A stretch of DNA of 64,000 bases from Leptobrachium leishanense. Lineage: Eukaryota; Chordata; Amphibia; Anura; Megophryidae. A program made the position numbers and the translations under genes. The stretch spans positions 276,687,662 through 276,751,661 of the forward strand of contig CM019064.1 in assembly GCA_009667805.1 (NCBI GenBank), written 5' to 3'. Shown piece after piece: positions 10,987 through 22,329 of the stretch. The notes beneath the pieces are model-generated. The model searched no databases, was not told the DNA's origin, and worked only from the letters and a program-made list of their open reading frames with translations. Positions within the stretch are counted from its first letter, which is position 1, and each line of letters opens with the position of its first letter.

Positions 10987-12785
10987 TGTGATGTAGTGCA
11001 TGGATTGCACTGTGTATTCACTTGTATTTTTATTTTAAGGTTTAGGTAATAACCCCCAGGAGGGAATGTGTTTTGTGTTGCTGCAGGTGTCCCTGCAATT
11101 AACCCTTTCGCTGCTGAGGCTTTTCCCGCCTCTGTGCTGAGCTCATTTTTACCGGTTTTGCTCATCATGTTTAAACGTGTTTTGAAGGCTTATTTTAGTA
11201 TATGACCCAGACATATAATATATCGTTCTTTCCGTCAGACTCGGCAGATTCATAATATGTCATTATTATATGTATGCGTCATGACCTGTCTGTATATTAT
11301 AACAAAAAATGCAATAAAATATGAATTTTCAATAATTTACAAAGTGTAAAGTGTTTTCTTTTCACATTTTAACATGCGAGCAATTGCGGTTATATTTTGT
11401 ATGGGGTGCGCTTGTTAAAAAAATTAGAGATGGGGTCTCGTTACATTTTTTTTGGGGGAAATTACGCGATTTTTAACAAACGCACCGCATACAAAAATCG
11501 TTAGTGCAGCATCATTGTTCACATTATAATTGAAATGGGAACAATATTGCTGCATTAACAAACCAAAAAAAAGAAAAAAAACCTTGTTTGTTTTTTTAAA
11601 ATATTTTTTTTATTTTAATTTTTTTAAAACTTTTTTTATACTCATGTTTGGTATTGTTGGAACGGCCATGCTCTGGCCGATCCAACAATACCAAACATTA
11701 ACCCCTAACTGCCACGGATCGGGAGATAGGGGGTTCATATCTCCACCATCGTGCTCCTGAGGCACGATGACGCCAGGCCTCAGCGGGCATTCCCGGAAGC
11801 TTGGCCGACATCCAAGATGTCGGCCAGCTCCGGGAAAGGATCACGAACCGGCGCTTTTCGGCACCGATTCGTGATCCGGCCCCCATGGGGTTAATGCCAG
11901 GTACCATTTGGAAGGGCAGGCTGTGCCTTTCCAAATGGTGCCTGGGTTAACCCCCTGCACGCTGCCCTGGGTTAACCCCCTGCACGCCGCGGGGGGGCGC
12001 CTGAATTAGGTGTCATCGCGCCCCCGCGATGACACCTAATTACTCCGGCGGCGGTTCCGGGTGCTGGGCTGACATTGAGGATATCAGCCCGCACCGGGGG
12101 GGCCAGCGATCGGCCGAACGCTGGCCCCAAAGAGAGGACGCGCTCAGCGCGTCCACCTCAAGGAACGTTACCTGCAGTTGGATGCGCTGAGCGCGTCCTT
12201 AGCAGCAAAGTGGTTAAGGGCTTAAATGGCTCCTGCTTGAGGGAGGGGTAGATGAGACTGTGCAGGAGATGAGACTGTGCACGTGATGAGAAGGATTCCC
12301 ACACAGGGAAAAGATTAGAATGGGCACCTGATGAGAAATACAGAGACTGATAAGCACATGGTGCTTCTGCTACTCCTGAGGTTGGAGAGTCTGCATGGAT
12401 GCAGGATATGAAACCAAAGGTTGGTTTGGATATTATGATTTATTTGATGCTGAAATAAAAGCCCTTAAATGTTTCTGGGTGTGAGGAACCAGAGAGAGAG
12501 ATTGATTCATTTTTGAGAGACACAGACAAGTAACAGCAGAGCTGGTGAAGTGCTATGGTTGGCAGCGTTCCTAAAGAAAAGGTTGGTAAAGAGTTCTGTT
12601 ATTTTATTATTTACCTGCGTTAGTAAGGGACATATACTTTGTTAGTAAGACTCAGACGAGTTAGGCTTTGATTTCTGTTTTGTTTTGTTAGTATGCTGGA
12701 GTGCCACAATAAAACTCCACTATAAAGAGACTGTTTCTGTGACATACTTGCCCTAGAGGACCGCGCTATAGCGCCCCTTGTGACA
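10987..12785 (+). mobile_element. ERV-like solo LTR, split by a TTAA element
   Basis: Begins TGTGATGTAG and ends CCCCTTGTGACA, with ATTA immediately outside both ends, so it has the TG...CA form and a 4-bp duplication as gamma-type retroviral integration leaves. Removing the 11099-12217 insertion leaves about 680 bp, a usual LTR length. AATAAA signals occur at about 12456 and 12708. No gag, pol or env lies on either side, so it is an isolated LTR left by recombination. The class (ERV versus Gypsy) is inferred only from duplication length and polyadenylation signals. Confidence 0.6.
11099..12217 (+). mobile_element. 1.1 kb TTAA element, copy 1
   Basis: Starts TTAACCCTTTCGCTGCTGAG and ends AGCAGCAAAGTGGTTAA, with TTAA as the probable target duplication. 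It is bipartite: the first ~550 bp are very AT-rich and contain hairpin A (11503-11556) and hairpin B (11643-11698); the second half is GC-rich with paired GACATCCAAGATGTC and GGACGCGCTCAGCGCGTCC palindromes. No transposase. The nearly identical plan at 12909 lies in direct orientation. It interrupts the LTR at 10987-12785. Confidence 0.85.
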
Positions 12786-12908
12786 ATTATTTAAAAAAAT
12801 TAGACAGTTTCAGAACATATGTCTATCCAACAATGCTATTTATTGTATATTTTAGTGTTAACCACCCAGATAGTGTTTTAAAAAAAACCATAGGGGTTAT
12901 CCCGACCC
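12218..12908 (+). other. 3' part of the split LTR, then spacer
   Basis: 12218-12785 is the continuation of the interrupted LTR and carries both AATAAA signals. 12790-12908 is AT-rich spacer with no recognised feature. Confidence 0.55.
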
Positions 12909-14054
12909 TTAACCCTTTCGCTGCTGAGGCGTTTCAAGCCTCTGTGCTGAGCTCATTTTTACCTGTTTCGCTCATCTTGTTTAAACGTGTTTTGAAGCCT
13001 TATTTTAGTATATGACCCAGACATATTATATATCGTTCTTTCCGTCAGACTCGGCAGATTCATAATATGTCATTATTATATGTATACGTCATGTACTGTC
13101 TGTATATTATAACAAATAATGCAATAAAATATAAATTTTTAATAATTTACAACGTGTAGAGTGTTTTTTTTTTACATTTTAACATGCGAGCAATTGCGGT
13201 TATATTTTGTATGGGGTGCGCTTGTTAAAAAAATTAGAAATGGGGTCTCGTTATATTTTTTTCTTTGGGGAAAATTACGCGATTAACAAACCGAAAAAAA
13301 GACAAAAAAACTTGTTTGTTTTTTTTAATAATTTTTAAAAAAAATATTTTTTTATTTTGTTTTTTTATTTATTTTTAAAACTTTTTCATGGTCATGTTTG
13401 GTATCGTTGGAACGGCCATGCTCTGGCCGTTCCAACAGTACCAAACATTAACCCCTAGCTGCCACGGATCGGGAGATAGGGGGTTCATTGGAACCCCCTA
13501 TCTCCACCATTGGTGGCAATTAGGGGTTAACTCCAGGACTGGCGTCATCGTGCTATGCACGATGACGCCAGTCCTCAGGGAGCATTCCCGGAAGCTTGGC
13601 CGACATCCAAGATGTCGGCCAGCTCCGGGAAAGGATCACAAACCGGTGCTTTTCGGCTCCGAATCGTGATCCGGCCCCCATGGGGTTAATGCCAGGTACC
13701 GTTAGGAAGGGCAGGCTGGATTACCCTGGATTACCCTCTCCACCCCGGCGATCGGGAGGGAGAGAGGTCCGAAGGACCTCCCCCCTCCCTTTCAGGCGCC
13801 TCCTCCGCACACGCGGGGGGGGGCGCCTGAATTAGATTTCATCGCGCCGCCGCAATGACATCTAATTGTGCCGGCGGTGGTTCCGGGTGCTGGGCTGACA
13901 TCGAGGATGTCAGCCCGCACTGGGGGGCACAGCGATCAGCCGGAATCCGGCCGATCGCTGGCCCCAAAGGGAGGACGCGCTCAACGCGTCCTCCGCATGG
14001 AACCCTACCTGCGGGTGGACGCGCTGAGCGCGTCCTCCGCAGCGAAAGGGTTAA
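12909..14054 (+). mobile_element. 1.1 kb TTAA element, copy 2
   Basis: Starts TTAACCCTTTCGCTGCTGAG and ends GCAGCGAAAGGGTTAA, a 16-bp inverted repeat including TTAA. Same layout as 11099: AT-rich left half with hairpin B at 13393-13448, GC-rich right half with GGACGCGCTSAGCGCGTCC palindromes at about 13974 and 14019. The right end is better preserved than in copy 1. Hairpin A is largely missing (shortened near 13275). No credible protein: small frames in the GC half are composition-driven. Confidence 0.88.
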
Positions 14055-15254
14055 GTGAATTCAGCATTCACTGCAGGGTCCCCGAAGTGCAGGGAAAATC
14101 CACATATTTCATGTATATGTTTATTCCTTAAAAATATTGCTAGGGTGAAAGGTTCTAAACTCCTACTGGTGTCCCTTATCTTACACAATTCCAAATGAGT
14201 CAAATACGGATGAAACAAAAGTCAGATATCCTGCTTCTAGGATTTGTATTAATTATAATTAAATTATTATTAATGCAGCCTCTAAAACATGCTAATAGAA
14301 TATTACAAAAATTTCTGAATGTGCATAATGCCTGCGTATGAAAACTATTGTAACCCATTGTATCTGTGCTGTTTATGGGTTTTTACTAATTCTAATTACC
14401 TGAATCGTATCTCTGTACAGTTATCTATCTCTGCTGTTGTAATGCAGCAATACTGATTGCATTTTTTGTTAGTGAAGATGGTGGCAGCTCTGGGTACCTT
14501 CTTTACAGCAATAGCATTAAAAGAAGGCATGGAAGTTTAAGTTTGATACACTGTATTGTATTACATACAATACAGCTTTATTTTCCATTGTATTACAATG
14601 CAAGAGTGAGTACACACATTTTTGTCGTTAGGTAATACAGGAAGCAAATAATCAGATACAGAAATGCACTGCTCATTATTATTCATTCGCGCACACAAGA
14701 GTCCCTGAATTAGATTATATCTTCCTTTTCTTGTTGAGACATGTCTTATATTAAATTTACTTGTGTTCAAAGCATGCAAAACTCATAAAATAGTATGGGT
14801 TTCCTTTATTATATCTACCTTTCCTTGCTGGAAATTACTTATGTTTCAGAGATAATAACATCCTGAGAATGTGAGGACTTATGAGATCTCACCCTGGTCA
14901 CTCGCTTTAACTGTAAAGAAGCTGAAAGGAGCAGCTACCCCCATCACTGCAACAAACTGGGGCACTAATCCCTGGTAGGTTCTAAAATGGGGAAGCTATC
15001 GAGGAAAACATGCACCAGGAGGTTTCCCCGTAGCATCCCCATATTAGTATCATATTCTAGGGCAGCCGCAACCCTCCATGATACTCGTGGTAGCACTTCC
15101 ATAGGACTCCATGGAGGATTGCGCTGCTGGGTTGTGTGAGCCCTGTGCAATCTCGCTCTCACAAGATCGCGCAGGGCTGTGGAGGGAGACTGGAAACTCA
15201 CTCTGCTCCCAGCAGCCAGAAGCGGCGGATTGGGCCACACGATGGACAGTCCTG
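14055..15254. other. Unassigned non-coding DNA
   Basis: AT-rich to 14880; a more GC-rich block at 14880-15250 could be an old interspersed repeat, but no termini or duplications are visible. No exon recognised. Confidence 0.45.
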
Positions 15255-15430
15255 TGATACAGATGCCATTTGAAATTGTGAAGTATAAGAGACACCATCT
15301 GGAGTTTAGAACCTTTTTTCGCAGGAAAATATCTGCAAGGGATGAACAAACACGTAAAACATTAGAAATGAGTAAATTTATTCTTAAAACAAGCTTTATG
15401 AATCTTTGCTATTTTACTCTACATTTAAGA
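15255..15430 (+). repeat. Dispersed repeat R, 3' portion (copy 2 of 3)
   Basis: Matches the right-hand part of 10600-10982 and of 55380-55760 (CCATTTGAAATTG, then a block resembling ATATCTGCAAGGGATGAA). Only this portion is present. Confidence 0.6.
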
Positions 15431-16169
15431 CCTTATGTGTTCAATATTTGAAATGTTTTAATATATAATAATTTTTTATACATTTCTTGGTATTCAAAGA
15501 GTTACTCTGCAATGTATTAAAACAACGAAAACTACTAGTAATACAGCTTCTCTGTTACTCTGATTTTCATTTTTAATAGGCCTAAAATGTTTAGCCATTT
15601 AACATAGCTCGAAATCAAATGCCAGTTTTGCTTTAATGTATTTATGGATTAAAAATCAATACTACAAACATAATAGAAAACCGAATATACGTGCTCTCAT
15701 AGTGAATGGCAATTGGTATTAAACTTTTTTTAAAAAATGAATCTACATATTTACCTATGATGAATACATTACGATTTGTGGGAATATATTACAATTCTTG
15801 AAAAGAACATCTAAGCATACATAGAAGTGATCTCTAAGCTGCAATAGCAGCCGCTGAAATGTAAACATTGAAATAAGATGGCAAAAAATGTAATGCAAGG
15901 CTATATTTCTTCTAAAACAATCATACTTATCTTGGCTTCAGAAAATTGTTCTGCTGATTTTATTATCAAACTGGGGGAAATTTCTGCAGGTAATTGAGCC
16001 AACAGCTGGTCTTCCAACTGCTTTGCAACTTATCTTTCGGAAATCATATCTCAATGGTATTTTCAAAAGACATCGACTTACTGTACATCTAATTTCTTAA
16101 AGCACGAAGAGCACAGCTGCATTACATTTAGAATTCCTTTTCAGGCAAATAATCCTAAAGTATTACAGG
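15431..16169. other. Unassigned AT-rich DNA
   Basis: No gene, repeat end or tandem array seen. Confidence 0.5.
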
Positions 16170-16327
16170 TCTATTCACTAAAGGGGAAACTCAGAATTGA
16201 CAGAAGAAGAGAACAATCTACACCAAATAGCCAATTTGGAAAGTGAGATAAATGGGAGAATTTTTCTGGATTGGCTATTTTGACCTAGAATTTTCACTTC
16301 TGCCTGTTTCATCTTTATAAAATAGAC
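16170..16327. mobile_element. Small MITE-like element
   Basis: GTCTATTCACTAAAG near the left end is roughly inverted at the right as TTTATAAAATAGAC. An internal pair AATAGCCAATTTGG and TGGATTGGCTATTTTG also folds back. No clean target duplication, so boundaries are approximate. Confidence 0.5.
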
Positions 16328-16933
16328 ATGTTATTAACGAGAAACTGCCTCCAAATATCAAAAGTGAAATTATCTAATCCGCTACTTTGGGAAGATGACT
16401 TGAACCTTAATATTGACCCTTGAAAATCCCCAGCATATTCAGTGCATTTTCAAGACATTAGTTCTGGATTTCAGCTCTACGATGTAAGGGCATCATTAGA
16501 CCATTTTACACAGTTTTAGTTCTTTGGGCATTATGCCCACATGGCTAAAAATTTGGAGCACCTTCTGCAGCCCAACTGCAAATGAAATTCGTTTGCTGCA
16601 AAGACATGTCATTTGCTTTTTGACTGCAAATCACCAGATCGAGATATCTCAGTATCGGGGCACAGATGGTGCCTTTGAAGCCCCTAGATATCTCAATCTC
16701 AGGACTGAAGGGGTTAAGCATGCTTTTGAAAGTTTGAGAATATGTATGGCATCTTTGTCATGTGAGATCCAACTTGATTTAATACTTGCGCCTTATTATA
16801 GATTTAAAGTTCACGGTGTTCTTTTTATACGTGTGATTGATCCTCTGTGTAGGAACCCATACAACTGTGTATGTGGGGGGGGGGTTGCCTTCTCACCGTA
16901 AGGCAGTGCATAAGCATGATAACTACGGGAATG
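16328..16933. other. Unassigned non-coding DNA
   Basis: No recognised feature. A run of about ten G at 16875-16884 is the only simple repeat. Confidence 0.45.
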
Positions 16934-17421
16934 TGTTGTGATAGTTACTGCTTTGCTTCTCTGCTTCCTCCTGTAATGGTCCACAGGGTGGTCTGAAACC
17001 AGTATCCAGGGATTCGCAGATACAGACGGAGGTACCAGGATACTTGGAATATACCTTGGGGTGGCAGGCAAAACACAAAGGGGGACACCAAAGGTACAAG
17101 TGGGCACTCCAAAAGAATAGTCAGGACAGTCTGTAGATCAGTGTCAGGCAGAGGATGGTAGTCATCATTGGTCAAAGAAGGGGTCTGGTACACAGGAGTT
17201 CAAATAGTAAATATCAGGAAGCTCAGGAAACACATCTGGTCAGGTAAACAGCTTAGCACCATAATGCAGAAGCATTGCTGAATGGGAGGAGGAGAGCTTT
17301 ATTTTGGCAGGTGGGTGTGGTTTGTGTTCCAGAGAGCAGTGCTGAGCATGGGGCAGCACTTTACTGGTGCTGCCTGAGCACGGATGGTATGCAAGATGCA
17401 GTCAGCAGCGTGGGTATGACA
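16934..17421 (-). mobile_element. LTR-like block, probably Gypsy type
   Basis: On the minus strand it would begin TGTCATACCCACGC (17421) and end CTATCACAACA (16934), giving the TG...CA form. The minus strand also carries AATAAA in CCAAAATAAAGCTC (about 17300) followed by a pyrimidine-rich, TGACC-rich stretch, as in many vertebrate Gypsy LTRs. No matching 5-bp flanks were found, so the ends may be off or the copy truncated. Confidence 0.45.
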
Positions 17422-18220
17422 ACTCCAGTTTAGTTTTTTGGTAAATCTATTTTTCCCTGTGGTACAGCTATTTATTTTTCTTAGATTCTGAAAAGCTAAA
17501 GAATGTAAATATTTACGTAACTTACCATTTATGTTCACCATATCTACTAAAGAATCCGTTAGCATAATATATCATAATGCACTTCTACAAAGTATTTGTC
17601 TTTTGAATATTTACATGAGTTGCTTGCTCCATTAATTATGCAATGTATGGTGGATCCTTTGCAACAAATGAATGTCAAACACAATTAACATTAATAAACA
17701 CTTTTATAAAGCCAATTCCACTCAAAGAGTCAAGGTGCAGGACACTGTTACTGCTCACTTAAATCTTTTAGAAAGTCTTTTCTGGTCATCCCACCAGGTA
17801 GGATTCTTTGACCAGAGATCAACTTTTTTTAATCCTTGATGCAGCAAAAATAAAACAACAAACTCCCATATGATAGGGAATCCCTGAACAGTCACAGGAG
17901 ATTTTACTCACTGACTTGCATTGTGTAGCACCTCTTCTTGGGTTACAATAGTAGCAAACTGCAAACAAGCTGTAAGACATATTTTATCAGAGCCTCTTGC
18001 TATGGTAATTTGATTTGGAAGTTATGATACTTCCTATGGTATTGCAATAGAAAAACAGAGATCCTAGATTTCCAAATATGGAACCCTTTATAGAGCTTTT
18101 AGGTACAAATGGGAGATATCAATATTATTTATAATACCATGTAGACATAAATATACATATGAGAGAAAGCACTTTACCTTTTAGTTAAAAGAACTGTGTG
18201 TGTGTGTGTGTATATATATA
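17422..18220. other. Unassigned DNA ending in a dinucleotide repeat
   Basis: No gene seen. 18195-18220 is (TG)n followed by (TA)n, directly abutting the CAGGG element that inserted there. Confidence 0.5.
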
Positions 18221-19165
18221 CAGGGTTATTCAATGAGCTCCGAATTGGGGCCAAAGGGTAACCGAATGCTGAAATTCAGTGTTCGGTTACCTTTCCTGGC
18301 CATTCGGCTATTCAGAGAGCAGGCAATTCGCCACATTTATTTTCTGTTAATCTGTATATTTGTGTTGTTTTTTAATATCTTGCATTGTATTACTTTGTAT
18401 TTCTGTAACTGTAACACTTCAATGTTCTTGAACCCAGGACATACTTGAAAACTAGAGAAATCTCAATGTATCCATCCTGGTAAAATCCTTTATAAATAAA
18501 TAAATAAATCCTGGCAAATTACCTGCACATACGGTGCCTGTTCAATGGCAGTGAATCCCCATAGAGAAGCAATGCTTTGGCTATTCAGAGAACACAAACC
18601 AGCAGTGAAAAGTTGCCGAAATGCCCTGCCATTCGGTGGTTTAATTCAGCAGGTTAATTCAGGCGAATCCCATAGGCTTCAATGTTAAAAATATTCCCGT
18701 TTTTAATTCATTATCTAATAAACCGTTCATTATAATATTCTGCAGTAAAAAGTCTCGCTTTATAGGCATTTTTTTGGGGATGTTTTGCAAACTTTTTTTT
18801 CCTTTTTTCTTTTAAATAGTTTTTTTCTTTTTTCTGTAACCGCCCTTTTTATTATCATTCATTGGATCTTATATGTAAATTTCAGACATTTTCGTTCTGT
18901 AGTTTCTTTGCAAACAGTGTTTCACTTTTCAAACATTCAAGCGTACTGTTTTTGTTTTTTTTCACTCTATTCGTCTGCGGTGTCAGTGGGTTGGTGAGTG
19001 TTCAGTGGGTTTGCGGCGACTTTTCCCTACATTACAGCGGCCCTGTGGTGCTTGCAGAATACACCGCAGGGTCGCCGAAATGGGATCGCCAAATCGTACC
19101 AGATTGAAGAGAACGAAAAGTCACCGAACGTGCGGTGACTTTTCGATTCTCTTTGAATAACCCTG
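18221..19165 (+). mobile_element. CAGGG hairpin-rich element with nested LINE end
   Basis: Starts CAGGGTTATTCAATGAG and ends CTCTTTGAATAACCCTG, with ATA on both sides as a possible 3-bp duplication. Subterminal hairpins GGTAACCG ... CGGTTACC (left) and AAAGTCACCG ... CGGTGACTTT (right) are present. At 18334-18506 the element is split by a LINE 3' end; sequence on the two sides joins to the family pattern seen at 40480. No transposase. Confidence 0.82.
18334..18506 (+). mobile_element. LINE 3' end nested in the CAGGG element
   Basis: Ends with GGTAAAATCCTTTATAAATA and an AAAT-type tail, the usual polarity of a 5'-truncated LINE insertion on the plus strand. Over its length it matches the reverse complement of 52118-52295, so the two are one family. 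Clade not certain (CR1/L2/Rex-like 3' end). Confidence 0.72.
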
Positions 19166-20212
19166 ATATTAAACATGTTTTCAAAGTTCATAGTACTTGG
19201 TGAATCATGTAGTAGAATTCAACTGAATCATAATACATGGTTTAATTACTTCACACAAGCCAACAAGTATCCATTTTCTATAATTATGAAGGACAGGGCA
19301 ATTACTGTGCAAAAAAAACTTATTGACATTGATCAAGCAACTCTTATAGGAATGCAATTTTAAAAAAGACATGGTTTGAACTTATTAATGGAATGTTAGC
19401 TGGGCTATGAAATCCCAACACTTTACTCATGAGGATCATCAGAGGTTCACTGGATAGTGGGTTGATGAATATATATGACAAATGGTTAGGCTTTTTACCT
19501 AGATGAGTGCTCTGATTGCATTTTAAAGTATCTTCTGCAGCTATATTTAGAAGTGTTTTTTGGAATTAATTTTAATGGTTCAAATGGGAAATGAAACACT
19601 TGAGTTTTAAGTACTGATTATCATTTTTTTACATTTGATTCTTATCCGGAGTGTTTTGCAATTTAGGAATATGTTGAATCTGTGCAAGGGCCCTTGGCCC
19701 ATGGAAATCTATTAGGTGTGTGATATATATAACATTTTATTGCACTCAAGGATTTCCCTTGTAACTGTCCGGTGACTCGGACGGCGACCATACAGGATAA
19801 CGGGAATGACTGACGCTCCAGGGATCTCTTCTAATCCACTTTATTTACATGTTCACTTGGCAGATTTTCAGAAAATATCAGGAAAGGAAATCCAATCAAA
19901 TACTACTATACTACAGATATATGCCACAATCATAATCTCAATTACCCCAAACATCTGTATCTGTCCAATTAGGGGAGCACCATCAACTGCTATCATGAGT
20001 GACCACTTTACCCAGGTGCCCAGCTCTAACGAATGATGTCGATAGGATGCGTAGTTGGCCTCTGTGTGTTATCATCAATAACACCTTGAAACATGCCAGA
20101 GGTCCTCAAATCCATATTTACAATGTTACCGGGGTAGGGGGGAGTTGCCACAAACTAAAATCGCCTTCTTTCCAACAAGTATCTCTCACATACACTTACC
20201 ATCAGGGGTGTA
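19166..20212. other. Unassigned DNA, possible old repeat at 19735-20204
   Basis: No gene recognised. The more GC-rich 19735-20204 together with 21530-21970 may be one older repeat split by the hAT at 20213; this rests only on similar composition. Confidence 0.35.
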
Positions 20213-20298
20213 ACTACCAAGGGTGCAGTGAGTGCCACTGCACCTGGGCTCCTGAGTCAAGGGGGCCCACAATTGGCCTCCAGGGCCTATATTATTTG

Positions 20299-20433
20299 TG
20301 AGTTTTACTTTGGAGCTCTGTGATAAGCTCATACGCACTGCACATAACAGTGAATTTTATTGTTGCTGAGCTTTGTGACAAACTCCCAGTAATGTGCTGT
20401 AAGTGTTATTGCTGTGGATCTCTGCGATACACT
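20299..20433 (-). repeat. ~55-bp unit, minus-strand copies
   Basis: Copies of the unit seen at 6429 and 41655, here read as TTTTATTGTTGC and GAGCTCTGTGATA. Another piece (GCACATTACTGTGAGGTT) resumes just after the nested element at about 21270. Confidence 0.7.
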
Positions 20434-20441
20434 CTTAAGCA

Positions 20442-21258
20442 CAGGGGCAGATGCAGGGGGGCAACGGGGCAATTGCCCCCCCCCCAGCAGTGCAGATGCC
20501 AGGCTGACCTCCAGAACTCAAATTGCGATGTGTGCAGTGAATGCAGACATCGCAATTTGCAGGGGCGCACACTGCGCAGAAGCACTGGACTGCCCCTCCC
20601 AGTCATGTGTCAGGGGCGTGTCACGTGATCCTTTTCCCGGTGACCATGTGGCTGAGCCTGTCTCCTTCCATGCCTGCCTGACAGCCACAGGAATGGGGTG
20701 GATCCGAGGCTGCACTGTGCAACAGGATCAGAGGAGAGAGGCTGGAGCCTCCATGCATGGACCCCAGGGAGATAAGTAATGGGTCCCTGAGAGTTTGATC
20801 CTTCCTCCAGGGTGTATAAGAAAGCTAGAGCTGCTCAGTAATAAACCTCTCAGATATGAGTCTGTAACTGCTCCTCTAGATTGTAAGCTCCTGGGTGTCC
20901 TCTGCTCCTCTAGATTGTAAGCTCCCGGGTGTCCTCTGCTCCTCTAGATTGTAAGCTCCTGTGAGCCGAACACTCTGCTCCTCTAGATTGTAAACTCCTG
21001 TGAGCCGGGCCCTCTGCTCCTCTAGATTGTAAGCTCCTGTAAGCCGGACCCTCTGCTCCTCTAGATTGTAAGCTCCCGTGAGCCGGGCCCTCTGCTCCTC
21101 TAGATTGTAAGCTCCGGTGAGCCGGGCCCTCTGCTCCTCTAGATTGTAAGCTTCTGTGAGCCGGGCCCTCTGTAAATTCTCGTGAGTCGGTCTCTCTGCT
21201 AAAACACCTTATTTTCTGTCAGTATCCCTCCCAAAACTAGTCTCTGGATCCGCCCCTG
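20442..21258. mobile_element. 817-bp nested hAT with a perfect 8-bp duplication
   Basis: Left end CAGGGGCAGATGCAG, right end GGATCCGCCCCTG. Both sides carry CTTAAGCA (20434-20441 and 21259-21266). It disrupts one of the ~55-bp units, whose halves lie on either side. The interior has a 39-bp minisatellite (20868-21175). No transposase motif recognised; GC-rich small frames at 20414-20779 cross the border and are not genes. Confidence 0.88.
20868..21175 (+). repeat. 39-bp minisatellite
   Basis: About eight copies of a unit containing CTCCTCTAGATTGTAAGCTC followed by TGTGAGCCGGGCCCTCTG. The first two copies are a shorter variant (34 bp). A decayed ninth copy follows to about 21200. Confidence 0.92.
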
Positions 21259-21521
21259 CTTAAGCAGCACTGCACATTACTGTGAGGTTTCTGTGAGCTG
21301 TACATAGTGCACATTACATTAAAAGTTAAATGGACTAAAGTGGTCATAGTGGACCTAGAAAAAAATAGGACACGGATTGGAGTCGACATTGCAGATTTGG
21401 AGAGGTCCAGTGCATGGAGACGGCAGGGGAGGGCGGTCAAAATATGTTTTTTCCTAAGGTGGGGGAGGGGCCCTTCATGGATTCTTGCACCTGGGTCCTG
21501 AGGTTTCTAGTTCCACCTGTG

Positions 21522-22107
21522 CACATCATTATTCTGCGTCCAGTAATCATGGGAACATGTCCCAGCTACCTCCGCTAAAATGAAAAAAAATCAGCCAACC
21601 TACCTATGAAGTGGCTATATTTATACCACTGCCCAAATTTACCCCTAAATCCCAGTAAAGCCAAAGTGTGAAGGACTTGCCACCCTCTGCATTAATCGCC
21701 CAAATTAAGACGCTATTATGTTCCACTTATGGATGGGGACCACCCCCTAAACTATACACAACAATTGATCAACCGAGTGGTGTCCAAGTCCCACATCCTT
21801 GGCAAGACAAACAATATTAGATAAAACCCACTAAATAAAGCTATAAAAATAGACTCACTGAATCAGCTGCCAACACTTGTGAGATTTACAGCATCCATTA
21901 GTTCTACCACCGTGGAGTTTAGATCTTTAAATATATCGAGAGGGAAACCGCTTGGCCTATACAGTGTACATAGGAATACAATCTTGCATGCCACTTATTT
22001 CACCCTGCTCATTTGAAAAAGTCCTTAATGTACAGTCAGATCTATATACATATATGTGAAAAGCAGGTGGTTTTTTATGTTTTACCAGCTGCTTTGGAAT
22101 ATTACAT
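21522..22107. other. Unassigned DNA
   Basis: No gene or repeat termini seen; see the note at 19166 on a possible split older repeat. Confidence 0.4.
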
Positions 22108-22111
22108 ATAA

Positions 22112-22325
22112 GGGTTATTCACGAACAATGGTGTTTTTTTCAAACACCGGCAAAACACAAGTTATTGAAGTGCAGACAAACACCGACATTTCACACAAAC
22201 AAAATCCATAGATCATCAGGAGAGGCTTACCAGTAAATCATGTCCTGTTGCACTTCTGGGTTTTTGTTTCATGAAATGCCCCTGTCTGTTGGCACTGCAA
22301 ATGCCGGCACTTGGTGAATAACCCC
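22112..22325. mobile_element. 214-bp MITE
   Basis: GGGTTATTCACGAA and TTGGTGAATAACCCC are inverted ends, with ATAA outside on each side (22108-22111, 22326-22329). The terminal motif GGGTTATTC resembles the CAGGG and 27461 families, so it may be a short relative. Non-coding. Confidence 0.7.
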
Positions 22326-22329
22326 ATAA

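Larger units (their letters stand above)
20213..21521. mobile_element. hAT-type element hosting a second hAT
   Basis: Left end CAGGGGTGTAACTA and right end TAGTTCCACCTGTG are inverted with mismatches. The possible 8-bp duplication is CTTACCAT (20205-20212) against CACATCAT (21522-21529), only 5 of 8 matching, so the insertion is old or the right border is slightly off. The interior has minus-strand copies of the ~55-bp unit (20299-20433) and the nested hAT 20442-21258. Confidence 0.65.

Noticed and set aside
13596..14131. Arginine- and glycine-rich overlapping frames
   Set aside because: They lie in the GC-rich half of a non-coding TTAA element; stop codons are rare there because of composition.
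16524..16901. 125-codon frame considered as an exon
   Set aside because: No recognisable domain, no convincing splice sites chosen without bias, and it ends in a G run.
20414..20779. 121-codon cysteine-rich frame
   Set aside because: It crosses the border of the nested hAT and is not a conserved protein; cysteine content reflects TGC/TGT words.
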